Source: Promicromonospora panici
GTDB taxonomy: Bacteria; Actinomycetota; Actinomycetes; Actinomycetales; Cellulomonadaceae
Assembly (NCBI RefSeq): GCF_900608595.1
Contig: NZ_UWYY01000025.1
Coordinates: 31,233 to 95,232, forward strand
Reading direction: 5' to 3'
Length of the DNA: 64,000 nucleotides
Below are positions 52,901 to 59,568 of the stretch, piece after piece. Positions within the stretch are counted from its first letter, which is position 1. Every line of letters starts with the position of its first letter. Below the pieces are notes generated by a model. It worked only from the letters and a program-made list of their open reading frames with translations, ran no database searches and had not been told where the DNA came from. The translations under genes and the position numbers were made by a program.

Positions 52901-54334
52901 TTCGGCCACCGCTACGTGGTCGGCGCACCCGGCAGCGGACGCTCCACCACGCTGCGCACGACGGCGTTCGCGGCCGCCTCCGCCCTGCCCGTCGCCGACC
53001 TGCACCTCTACGCGATCGACTGCGGCAACGGCGCGCTGACCGTGCTGAACGAGCTGCCGCACACGGGCGCCGTCGTCCAGCGCGGCCAGGCCGAGCGGAC
53101 CAGCCGCCTGCTCACCCGCCTGCAGGCGGAGCTCGGACGACGCCAGCAGGTCCTCGCCGCCGGGAACTTCGCCAGCGTGACCGAACAGCGCGAGCTCGCC
53201 GAGCCGGGGACCGCCCTGCCGCGGATCCTGGTGCTGATCGACCGCTGGGAGAGCTTCATGAGCAGCTACGGCGAGGTCGACAGCGGCGCGCTGGTCGACA
53301 TCGTCCAGGAGCTGCTGCGCGACGGCGCGAGCGCCGGCATCCACCTGCTGATCGCCGGCGACCGGTCGCTCCTGTCGAGCCGGATGAGCGTGCTGACCGA
53401 CGACGCGCTCCTGCTGCGCCTGACCGACCGGTTCGACTACGGGATGGCCGGCATCAACCACAAGAAGCTGCCCGAGGAGATCCCGCCCGGACGCGCCTTC
53501 CGGTCGGGCAGCGGGCTCGAGGTGCAGGTGGCGATCCTCGGGGACGACCCGTCCGGACGCGCCCAGACGAGCGCCGCCCGCCGGCTCGCCGCCGAGATCG
53601 GCGCACGCGAGCACGTGGCGCCCGGGACCGGGCCGTTCCGGGTGGACGACCTGCCCTCGACGATCACCGTGGACGCCGCCTACCAGTACGTCGGACGGGA
53701 GGCGGCCCGGCCGATGTGGGCACTGCTCGGCGTCGGCGGCGACGACCTGACGGCGTTCGGCATGGACCTCGCCGGGGACGCGCCGGCGTTCCTCGTGGCT
53801 GGGCCGGCCCGGTCCGGGCGGTCCACGATGCTCGCCGTGATGACGGAGTCCCTGCTGCGCGGCGGCACCCAGGTGGTCGTGCTGGCGCCGCGGCCGAGCG
53901 TCCTGCGCGACCTCGCGGGCCGGGACGGCGTGCGCGCCGTGCTCACCGACACCGAGGTCACCGAGGAGGACCTGGCGCCGCACCTCGACCCCGACGGCAC
54001 ACCCGTCGTCCTCGTGGTGGACGACGGCGAGCAGGTCACCGACACACCCGCCAAGACCTGGCTGCGCGCCTACCTGCGCACGGCCGCCGACAACCAGCGC
54101 GGCGTGATCCTCGGCGGCGACGCCTCCGAGATCGCCGGCGGGTTCTCCGGCTGGCAGGTCGACGCCAAGAAGTTCCGGCGCGGGGCGTTGCTCAGCCCGG
54201 CCGACCGGTTCGACGGCGACCTCGTCGGCGTGAGCCTGCCGCGCTCGGCGGTCTCGTCCCAGGTCAGCCCCGGCAAGGCGCTGGTGCACCTCGGATCGGG
54301 CGAGCTGACGACGGTGCTGGTGCCGACGCTGTAG
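49949..54334 (+). CDS. eccC: EssC/EccC-type FtsK-SpoIIIE ATPase of type VII secretion
   Basis: The 1461-residue motor has a ubiquitin/FHA-like N-terminal part (~1-230), two membrane helices (~240-283) and three FtsK/SpoIIIE domains. Domain 1 has an intact Walker A (GGTTGSGKSEFLQT, ~660) and Walker B (LPRLMIVIDEFASMA, ~766). Domains 2 (GAPGSGRSTTL, ~992) and 3 (GPARSGRSTML, ~1284) have Arg in place of the Walker Lys, so they are probably non-catalytic. A single polypeptide with N-terminal FHA-like region matches firmicute EssC more than the split mycobacterial EccCa/EccCb. GTG 49949 follows GGGGAGG. Confidence 0.93.
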   Translation: MYALITARHGVRETMLSLDLDERTTAQDLAERLAAEVRAPRGSTMHVDGRPVPTRYGSGDEVLAAGTGVRDGAVVTFAPDPGRADGASGGPVDLCVTGGRSAGAVVRLGVGESLVQVGHDGRVRVDEPREGGLAAIAVVVAMDGGVRARRVPDPRSAGQLVHLDRQEEPLGEDEAPWAAGTQLRIGGCVLTVQPATRPDADLRPAIEPGHLDYNRPPRLLPPMPATHFRLPAEPQPPSRNPLPWLAMAMPAVLGITMALVFQSPYYLMFALASPLMGLGTWWMSKRNGFITHKERLKQHAEERAALEEEVLDAVRREQHRRRVSSPGAAELRLIATTPTRRLWERRSTDGDHLTVRLGLADATSRVEVEDSAEPEHRRKTRATVRSVPVTVPLREAGVVGLAGPGDWPRRRARWIVGQLGVLQSPRDVQIYVLTSSEHVQEWAWAAWLPHVRPSFGQGAVALIGTTTETLAARVAELTSLITQRRAAMDAAGGKVLSGPQVVVVLDGARRLRALPGVVSVLRDGPGVGVSVVCLDGDEQLLPEECTAVALARVDGGMTLRRQDADDLRSVLVDEVADDWYEPVARAVAAVHDVTATEGEGLIPDSARLVEVLGIEDVDAEQMVARWRGVSKGSTTAVVGVSLDGPFALDMVRDGPHALVGGTTGSGKSEFLQTVVASLAVVNTPETMNFVLVDYKGGAAFSQCEQLPHTVGMVTDLDSHLVERALDSLRAELTYREHVLAEAAAKDLEDYLDAQTRGHVGPTLPRLMIVIDEFASMARELPDFVTGLVNIAQRGRSLGIHLILATQRPSGVISPEIRANTNLRVALRMTDKGESKDVIDATEAAEIAKSQPGRAYARLGHASVIPFQSARVGGRRLSLSDVGQVEEPYIARVAVADLGALPPSRPKAKRREDVETDLAALVATLRETAQAGGWPEPRRPWLPALPELLQLAELEQAGGASAFAWALEDSPADQRQGPAVIDLDGFGHRYVVGAPGSGRSTTLRTTAFAAASALPVADLHLYAIDCGNGALTVLNELPHTGAVVQRGQAERTSRLLTRLQAELGRRQQVLAAGNFASVTEQRELAEPGTALPRILVLIDRWESFMSSYGEVDSGALVDIVQELLRDGASAGIHLLIAGDRSLLSSRMSVLTDDALLLRLTDRFDYGMAGINHKKLPEEIPPGRAFRSGSGLEVQVAILGDDPSGRAQTSAARRLAAEIGAREHVAPGTGPFRVDDLPSTITVDAAYQYVGREAARPMWALLGVGGDDLTAFGMDLAGDAPAFLVAGPARSGRSTMLAVMTESLLRGGTQVVVLAPRPSVLRDLAGRDGVRAVLTDTEVTEEDLAPHLDPDGTPVVLVVDDGEQVTDTPAKTWLRAYLRTAADNQRGVILGGDASEIAGGFSGWQVDAKKFRRGALLSPADRFDGDLVGVSLPRSAVSSQVSPGKALVHLGSGELTTVLVPTL

Positions 54335-54412
54335 GACGGCGGGGCTTCGTGCGCGAGGTCGGTCGCCGCGTGGCAGTCGCGCGCGACGCGCACGCCGTGC
54401 CACCGTAGGAGC

Positions 54413-55444
54413 GTGCCAGCGCACGAGCCCACAGACCTCGACACCGCCGTCGACGCGCTCTACACCCGCCCGCTCGACGAGTTCATCGCCGCGCGCGACG
54501 CCGCCGTCCGGCAAGCCGTGGACGACGGCGACCGCCTGGGCGCCGAACGCATCAAGCGCCTGCCCAAACCGTCGGTGGCGGCCTGGGTGATCAACCGCGT
54601 GGCGCGCGACCACCCCGACGAGGTCGCGGCGCTCGCGGACCTCGGCGACGAGCTCCGGGCCGCGACGGCGGACCGGGACCGCGGCCGCATCCGGGCGCTC
54701 GACCACCTGCGGCGGGAGCGTACCGAGGGCCTGGTCCGCATCGTTCGAGAGGCGGGCGAGGTGGGCGGCCGGCCCGTCTCGGCCGCGGTGCTGGACCGCC
54801 TGACCGAGACGCTGACCGCCGCCGTCATGGACCCGGACGCGGCGGCGGCCGTCCGCGCCGGGCGGCTCTCGCGGGCGCTGCAGCACGTCGGGTTCGGGAT
54901 CGTGGACGAGCAGGGCGAGGAGGTCGACCTGGTCGCACTGCGTCCCGCACAGGCCGACGGCGACGGTGACGCCGCGGGCGGCCCGGGTGCCGACGCGGAC
55001 GCCGACAAGGGCGCGGGCGAGGCGGCGGACACCCGGAAGGCCGAGCGGCCCAGGTCCGGACCCCGCGCGGACAAGCGCGGTTCTGCCGCTGCCGGCGCCA
55101 AGAAACCGGACCGTGCGGCCGAGGAGCTCGCCGAAGCGGAGCGGGCGGTTGAGGAGACCTCCGCGCAGGTCGACCGGCTGGAGGCCCGGCGCGACGACGT
55201 CCGCGACCGGCTCCGGACCGCGGACCAGGCGATCGAACGCGGGCAGAGCGAGGTGGAACGTCTCGACCGGGAGCTGGAGCGCCTCACGGCCGAGCGCGAC
55301 ACGGTGCGCGAGGCCCTCGACGAGGCCCGGGACGCAGCGGACGAGGCGCGCGCGGACCTGTCCGCCGTCGAGGACGAGCTCGACGACGCAGTCGAGCGCT
55401 CCGCCGAGGCCCGCCGTCGTCGTCGGGCGGCACGCGGGCGCTGA
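54413..55444 (+). CDS. Conserved actinobacterial coiled-coil protein
   Basis: The 343-residue product has an N-terminal conserved block (ALYTRPLDEFIAARDAAVRQA; RIKRLPKPSVAAWVINRVAR) that recurs in uncharacterised actinobacterial proteins. A low-complexity Asp/Ala/Lys linker (~180-235) follows. A long heptad-rich coiled coil (~240-335; AERAVEETSAQVDRLEARRD; ELERLTAERDTVREALDEAR) ends in Arg-rich RRRRRAARGR, which could bind nucleic acid. Cytoplasmic. Function unknown. It follows the EssC gene by 78 bases but probably is not part of the secretion system. Confidence 0.75.
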   Translation: MPAHEPTDLDTAVDALYTRPLDEFIAARDAAVRQAVDDGDRLGAERIKRLPKPSVAAWVINRVARDHPDEVAALADLGDELRAATADRDRGRIRALDHLRRERTEGLVRIVREAGEVGGRPVSAAVLDRLTETLTAAVMDPDAAAAVRAGRLSRALQHVGFGIVDEQGEEVDLVALRPAQADGDGDAAGGPGADADADKGAGEAADTRKAERPRSGPRADKRGSAAAGAKKPDRAAEELAEAERAVEETSAQVDRLEARRDDVRDRLRTADQAIERGQSEVERLDRELERLTAERDTVREALDEARDAADEARADLSAVEDELDDAVERSAEARRRRRAARGR

Positions 55445-55519
55445 CCTGCCCGCTGGCCAGGTTCGGGGCATGGCACGGGTCTTCGCCCACGAGCTCGGCC
55501 AGCTGGTTCACGGGCAGGT

Positions 55520-55936
55520 CTAGCGGTCCGAGGGCCATTCGACGACGTCGTCGAGGACCGGAGGCCGGTAACCGGGGCCCTTGAGCACCTTGCCGTCGGC
55601 ACGGCGCAGGACCTGACCGTTCGCGTCCAGCTTGCTCATGTTGGAGCGGTGGACCTCGACGAAGACCGCCGGTAGGTCGATCCCGAGCGCGTCGGCTGCG
55701 CCATAGGTGACGTAGAGGACGTCGGCGAGCTCCTTGGCCAGCGCTCGGTATGCGGCGGTCGGATCGCCGCCGGTTCGCAGTACCTCCGCGAGGGTGTCGA
55801 GTGCCTCGGCGGCCTCGCCGGCTTCCTCGTTCAGCAGCGTGCGTCGGTGCTCCGCCAGCTCGGGGCGTCCGGTCTTGGTGTCCACGTCGAACACCTCGTG
55901 GAACTCGGCGACTCGGCGCATGGGCTCGTGATCCAT
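55520..55936 (-). CDS. MazG-like nucleotide pyrophosphohydrolase
   Basis: The 138-residue product belongs to the all-alpha NTP pyrophosphohydrolase superfamily. The metal-binding acidic pattern is NEEAGEAAEAL (E-E-x-x-E) and KELADVLYVTYG (E-x-x-D). Its size matches single-domain MazG-like or PRA-PH-like proteins that remove non-canonical or excess NTPs. ATG 55936 has TAGGGT six bases upstream and no ribosome site. No partner genes. Confidence 0.85.
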   Translation of the reverse strand: MDHEPMRRVAEFHEVFDVDTKTGRPELAEHRRTLLNEEAGEAAEALDTLAEVLRTGGDPTAAYRALAKELADVLYVTYGAADALGIDLPAVFVEVHRSNMSKLDANGQVLRRADGKVLKGPGYRPPVLDDVVEWPSDR

Positions 55937-55942
55937 GTCCCG

Positions 55943-55948
55943 ACCCTA
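55943..55948 (-). promoter_or_regulatory. -10 box TAGGGT, leaderless start of MazG-like gene
   Basis: TAGGGT, six bases, then ATG at 55936. Confidence 0.5.
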
Positions 55949-56130
55949 AGGGTGGGTGCGCCCGTGACTCTGACCGAAGTCATCTCTGCCACCGTGCAAG
56001 GGACCGAAGTCGCTGGCCGGTGCCTGGTGTACGAACCTTTCTGTCGCGTATTGAGCGTCGAAATGACTCTGGTTAGCGTCCCTCTCGACGCGCTGCACCG
56101 GCGCCGCGCGTCGGAAGGAGGACGTCTCAG

Positions 56131-57489
56131 ATGACTGGCTTCGCGAACGAGTTCCCTGTTGACCGGCGGGCGCTGCTGGCGGGTGCGGCGGGCCTCGCCG
56201 GCTCCCTGGCGTTGGGCTGGGCTCAGCCCGCGGCGGCGGCCCCTGCCCCGGGTGAGCCGGCGGTGGGTGCGGCAGCGGGCAAGGCGGCGTCGGCGCGCTA
56301 CCCGGCGAACTGGCCCGACACCGAGCCGTACGGCGTCGCGGACACCCGGCCGGAACTGTGGCCGCGCGACGACAACTCGTTCGTCCTGCCGCTGGAGCTG
56401 CGCCCGCGGGACGTGGAGCACGGCCAGGTCTGGATCCGCGACACCTACGTCAACTGCTTCGTCGTGGACGGTCGACCCGTCTACGTCGCCACGGGAACCA
56501 CCCGCGCGCCCGGCCGGCCCGCGGCCGGCCCGTGGAACGACGGCATCTTCCTGTGGGTGGCCCCGTCGCTGCGCGGGCCGTGGAAGCTCGCCGACACCAC
56601 GGGCATCCGGCCCGGCGCCGAGAAGGGCAAGGTCTGGTCGCCCGAGTTCGTCGGCGAGAACCGGCCGGGGCGCACCGTCGTCGCGCCGTGGCAGGAGCAC
56701 TGGTACGACGACGGCCGGTTCGGCAAGCGGGGCAACGCCTGGGCGCCGGAGGTGCACTACTTCCGCGGCACCTGGTACATCGTCGCCTGCATGGGGGACC
56801 ACTCCCGCAAGGTGGGGTCGTTCATGCTGGTGAGCGAGGGCGGCCCGGAGGGCCCGTACCGGCTGATCGAGGGCAACCTCGACAAACCCTTCGGTGACCC
56901 GTTCATCGGTGGCCCGGCGTTCATCGAGCCCGGCGCCTACCACCACATCGACGGCAGCCTCTACTCCGAGGGCGACGACGCATGGCTGGTCCTGCACAAC
57001 GATCTCTACGCGAGGTTCCGGGACGACATGGAGGACATCGTCCCGACCACGAACCTGCCGCGGTTCCAGCAGGTGCCGTACTCGCCCGAGCCGTACCTGG
57101 AGGGCGCGTACGTGTTCAAGCACGGCGGTAAGTACTTCCTGGTCCACGCGGCGTGGGACCGGGCGTCGACGTCGGCCGACGGGAGCACGCGAAACGCCTA
57201 CGACCCGCCCGCGCCCGGCCGCGTGCAGTACCAGTACGACGCGATAGTCGCCGTCGCGGACCGGTTCGAGGGCCCGTACTCGGAGCGCTGGACCGCCGGC
57301 GTCGGCGCGGGGCACAACAACTTCTTCCGGGACCACCACGGCAGGCCCTGGGCGACGTTCTTCCGCAACCCGGTCGCGGGCTACTGGTCCGACCCGTCCC
57401 GCGTCGGCGAGGCGGCGGTCCCGGGCGTCGTCCGCCTGGAATGGACGGGTCCGGAGGGTAACCGCCTGTACGTGGCCCGCCCCCGCTGA
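56131..57489 (+). CDS. Exported GH43-like glycoside hydrolase (five-bladed propeller)
   Basis: The 452-residue protein starts with a twin-arginine-type signal (VDRRALLAGAAGLAGSLALG...AAAAP), so export through Tat is likely. The body has propeller-type repeats: WIRDTYVNCFVVDGRPVYV, NDGIFLWVAPSLRGPWKL, AWAPEVHYFRGTWYIV (the GH43 A-P-E-V-H segment with the modulating acid) and HHIDGSLYSEGDDAWLV. Arabinan- or xylan-acting enzymes have this layout. Substrate not determined. ATG 56131 follows AGGAGG at nine bases. Its last codons form one arm of a terminator with 57518-57530. Confidence 0.8.
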   Translation: MTGFANEFPVDRRALLAGAAGLAGSLALGWAQPAAAAPAPGEPAVGAAAGKAASARYPANWPDTEPYGVADTRPELWPRDDNSFVLPLELRPRDVEHGQVWIRDTYVNCFVVDGRPVYVATGTTRAPGRPAAGPWNDGIFLWVAPSLRGPWKLADTTGIRPGAEKGKVWSPEFVGENRPGRTVVAPWQEHWYDDGRFGKRGNAWAPEVHYFRGTWYIVACMGDHSRKVGSFMLVSEGGPEGPYRLIEGNLDKPFGDPFIGGPAFIEPGAYHHIDGSLYSEGDDAWLVLHNDLYARFRDDMEDIVPTTNLPRFQQVPYSPEPYLEGAYVFKHGGKYFLVHAAWDRASTSADGSTRNAYDPPAPGRVQYQYDAIVAVADRFEGPYSERWTAGVGAGHNNFFRDHHGRPWATFFRNPVAGYWSDPSRVGEAAVPGVVRLEWTGPEGNRLYVARPR

Positions 57490-57491
57490 CC

Positions 57492-57514
57492 CCAGCACTC
57501 AACTGTCAGGTTGC
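57492..57514. repeat. 23-bp direct repeat, copy 1
   Basis: This copy differs at one position from 59180-59202. The two copies bracket the TetR/LLM gene pair. Confidence 0.8.
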
Positions 57515-57525
57515 CGAGCGGGGGC

Positions 57526-58137
57526 TCAGATACCTGATTCCAGGAGGTCGAAGGCCGCGGCGCAGTGACGCCGGGTCCGGGCGGCGATCCGGCGCGGTGG
57601 CGTGCCGGACAGCACCTCGGCGCGGACGAAGGTGATCAGGCTGCGGTGGACCCCGATGAGGGCGTGGGCGACGACGGCGGCCGCGATCGGATCGACGTCC
57701 TCTGCCCTGAGCGCTCCGGCCAGGCTCTCCGTGTAGCGGGCGAAAGCGAGCTGTTCACGGGCGAGCAGGGCCGGGCTGTCGTTGATCACCCGCATCTGTG
57801 TGCGCAGCTGGGCCTGGGCCGCATCCTCGTCGTCGGGGCCGACGGCGAGGATGCCGCGGTCCTGCAGCAGGAAGTCCCGTACCGCGGTCGACGGCGTCGT
57901 GCCCTCAGGGCGGTCGCGCACGGCCTGGACGAGCTCGTCGCCGAAGGCCTCCAGGGGTTCGTAGAAGAGGTCTTCCTTGGTGCGGAAGTAGTTGAACAGG
58001 GTCGCCTCGGACACCCCCGTCTCGCGGGCGATCTCGGCCACGGTGACCCGGTCGAAGCCCTGGTCTGCCGCCAGCCGCCAGGCCGTCTCGGTCAGCCGGT
58101 GCCGGGTCTGCTGCTTCTTGCGCTCACGGAGTCCCAC
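57526..58137 (-). CDS. TetR-family transcriptional regulator
   Basis: The 203-residue product has the TetR DNA-binding domain (RKKQQTRHRLTETAWRLAADQGF; TVAEIARETGVSEATLFNYF) and a helical ligand domain. It is divergent from the LLM flavin oxidoreductase gene and probably controls it. GTG 58137 was chosen over TTG 58155 because TAGGAT lies eight bases upstream and the TetR N-terminus fits. The intergenic region has two AAAATTGG words (near 58156 and 58173) that may be operator halves. Confidence 0.9.
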   Translation of the reverse strand: MGLRERKKQQTRHRLTETAWRLAADQGFDRVTVAEIARETGVSEATLFNYFRTKEDLFYEPLEAFGDELVQAVRDRPEGTTPSTAVRDFLLQDRGILAVGPDDEDAAQAQLRTQMRVINDSPALLAREQLAFARYTESLAGALRAEDVDPIAAAVVAHALIGVHRSLITFVRAEVLSGTPPRRIAARTRRHCAAAFDLLESGI

Positions 58138-58145
58138 GATGCGCG

Positions 58146-58151
58146 ATCCTA
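58146..58151 (-). promoter_or_regulatory. -10 box TAGGAT before tetR
   Basis: TAGGAT, eight bases, then GTG at 58137. It overlaps the divergent control region of the LLM gene. Confidence 0.4.
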
Positions 58152-58235
58152 GCAAGAAAATTGGGTAGCCATAAAATTGGAGTTGCCCTAATCTTGTGAG
58201 GACGCCGTGCGAACCGCGGCGCGGGAGGAGGAGAC

Positions 58236-59135
58236 ATGTCGGGCATGCAGCTGAGCATCAGCCTGAGCAACCAGTCCTGGGCCGGCGGACCGGCGCGGCT
58301 CCGGGAGAACATGACGCGGGTCGCCGGGGTGGCCGACGAGTCCGGCATGGACACGCTGTGGGTGCCGGACCACCTGCTCCAGGCGGACCCGACCGTCCCG
58401 CCGTCCGACACGGACATGCTGGAGGGGCTCACGGTGCTCGGCTTCCTGGCCGCGCGTACCGAGCGGATCCGGCTGGGCACGATGGTCGCGGGCATCACGT
58501 TCCGCCCGCCGGCCCTGCTGATCAAGGCGGTCACCACTCTCGACGTGCTGTCCGGTGGCCGTGCCTGGTTCGGGATCGGGGCGGGCTACCACGGCGACGA
58601 GGCCGACCGGATGGGGCTCGACATGCCGCCCGTCGCGGACCGGTTCGAGCGGCTCGAAGAGGCGATCCAGCTGGCCCTGCGGATGTGGCGGGGCGACGAG
58701 TCGGCGTTCGAGGGCGCCCACTATCGCCCGACCGGGCCCGTCGGTAGCCCGCGGGCGATCAGCGATCCCCACCCGCCGATCCTGATCGGCGGCACCGGAG
58801 AGCGCAAGACCCTGCTCCTGGTAGCGCGGTACGCCGATGCGTGCAACCTCTTCGACATCCCCGACGGCGGGCAGACGGTGCGGCACAAGCTCGCGGTGCT
58901 GGAACGGCACTGCGCGGACGAGGGCCGGCTGTTCGGGGCGATCACCAAGACCCTCGGCACCCGGCTGGCCCCCGGCGAGTCCAGCGACGACTTCGTCCGC
59001 CGGGCCGAAGGGCTGGCCGCGCTCGGGATCGATCACCTCGCCGTGGTCGCGTCGCAGGCCTGGACACCGGAAGCTCTCTCGGTCCTTGCGCGCGCGGTGC
59101 CGAAACTGCGCGACATCGAACCCAGCCCTCGTTGA
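58236..59135 (+). CDS. LLM-class (luciferase-like) F420- or FMN-dependent oxidoreductase
   Basis: The 299-residue TIM-barrel flavoprotein has LLM family landmarks: GMDTLWVPDHLLQ, ERIRLGTMVAGITFRPPALL, TLDVLSGGRAWFGIGAGYHGDE and HPPILIGGTGERKTL. The ARTERIRLGTMV and GGRAWFGIG segments are typical of the F420-dependent actinobacterial group. Substrate unknown; a role in redox transformation of small organics is usual. ATG 58236 with GGAGGAGGAG upstream. Paired with the divergent TetR gene. A large palindrome follows the stop. Confidence 0.88.
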   Translation: MSGMQLSISLSNQSWAGGPARLRENMTRVAGVADESGMDTLWVPDHLLQADPTVPPSDTDMLEGLTVLGFLAARTERIRLGTMVAGITFRPPALLIKAVTTLDVLSGGRAWFGIGAGYHGDEADRMGLDMPPVADRFERLEEAIQLALRMWRGDESAFEGAHYRPTGPVGSPRAISDPHPPILIGGTGERKTLLLVARYADACNLFDIPDGGQTVRHKLAVLERHCADEGRLFGAITKTLGTRLAPGESSDDFVRRAEGLAALGIDHLAVVASQAWTPEALSVLARAVPKLRDIEPSPR

Positions 59136-59191
59136 GTGCTAAACATTCGCCCCTTGAGAGCCCCGGAAGGGGCGAATGTCCAGCACTCAAC
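59131..59191. repeat. Palindrome with 25-bp arms at the end of the LLM gene
   Basis: 59131-59155 pairs with 59167-59191 at 23 of 25 positions around an 11-base loop. The left arm begins in the last codon and stop region of the LLM gene. It is a strong terminator candidate. Confidence 0.9.
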
Positions 59192-59202
59192 GGTCAGGTT
59201 GC
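59180..59202. repeat. 23-bp direct repeat, copy 2
   Basis: It matches 57492-57514 at 22 of 23 positions and overlaps the right arm of the LLM palindrome. Confidence 0.8.
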
Positions 59203-59240
59203 GCGGGTTGCCAGGCGCTCACCGGCTCGGGCTCGGAGAG

Positions 59241-59459
59241 GATGTCCGACTCCATCACCACGAGCCTGTCGCCGAGCTGGGTACCGCGCCGGCTCGCCGT
59301 GTCGCTGCAGAGGCCCTGCACCGGGTTGCGCACGGCCTTCGGCACGACGGCGGCCTGGGCATCGTGCTCGGCCTGCGCGACGCCGGGGCGCTGCCGCCGT
59401 CGGCCCGGGGACCGCTGAACACGATCATCTGGCGGGGCTCGACGGGCCCGGTCGCCTGA
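59241..59459 (+). pseudogene. Possible gene remnant
   Basis: From about 59241 to the TGA at 59457-59459 a frame shows high GC at third positions and a protein-like sequence (VAELGTAPARRVAAEALHRVA; GGLGIVLGLRDAGALPPSA; GPLNTIIWRGS). No good start codon or ribosome site is seen. The sequence before it is the LLM palindrome. I cannot assign a family; it may be a truncated gene end. Confidence 0.3.
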
Positions 59460-59463
59460 CGAT

Positions 59464-59559
59464 CTTCGTCGTGGGCGCGCTTCGTTCTGGGCGTGCTTCG
59501 TTGTGGGCGTGATCGTTGCACCTGGAGCGGACGCATAGTCGCAACGGTCCTGCTCACAA
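59464..59559. repeat. Dispersed palindrome family 1, copy C, with 16-bp tandem units
   Basis: GTTGTGGGCGTGATCGTTGC (59500-59519) pairs with 59541-59559. The left arm is preceded by two more copies of a 16-base unit (59464-59479, 59480-59495, 59496-59511). It lies before the convergent lipase maturation gene. Confidence 0.8.
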
Positions 59560-59568
59560 AGAGCGGCG

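Noticed and set aside
54413..55444. Coiled-coil gene as part of the secretion system
   Set aside because: It follows the EssC gene, but its conserved N-terminal block occurs in unlinked actinobacterial genes and it lies beyond a 78-base gap.
49856..55471. A 1871-codon open frame antisense to the EssC gene
   Set aside because: Long antisense frames arise in high-GC coding DNA. The sense frame has clear motifs, and the antisense translation is low-complexity Arg/Gly/Ala-rich without domains.
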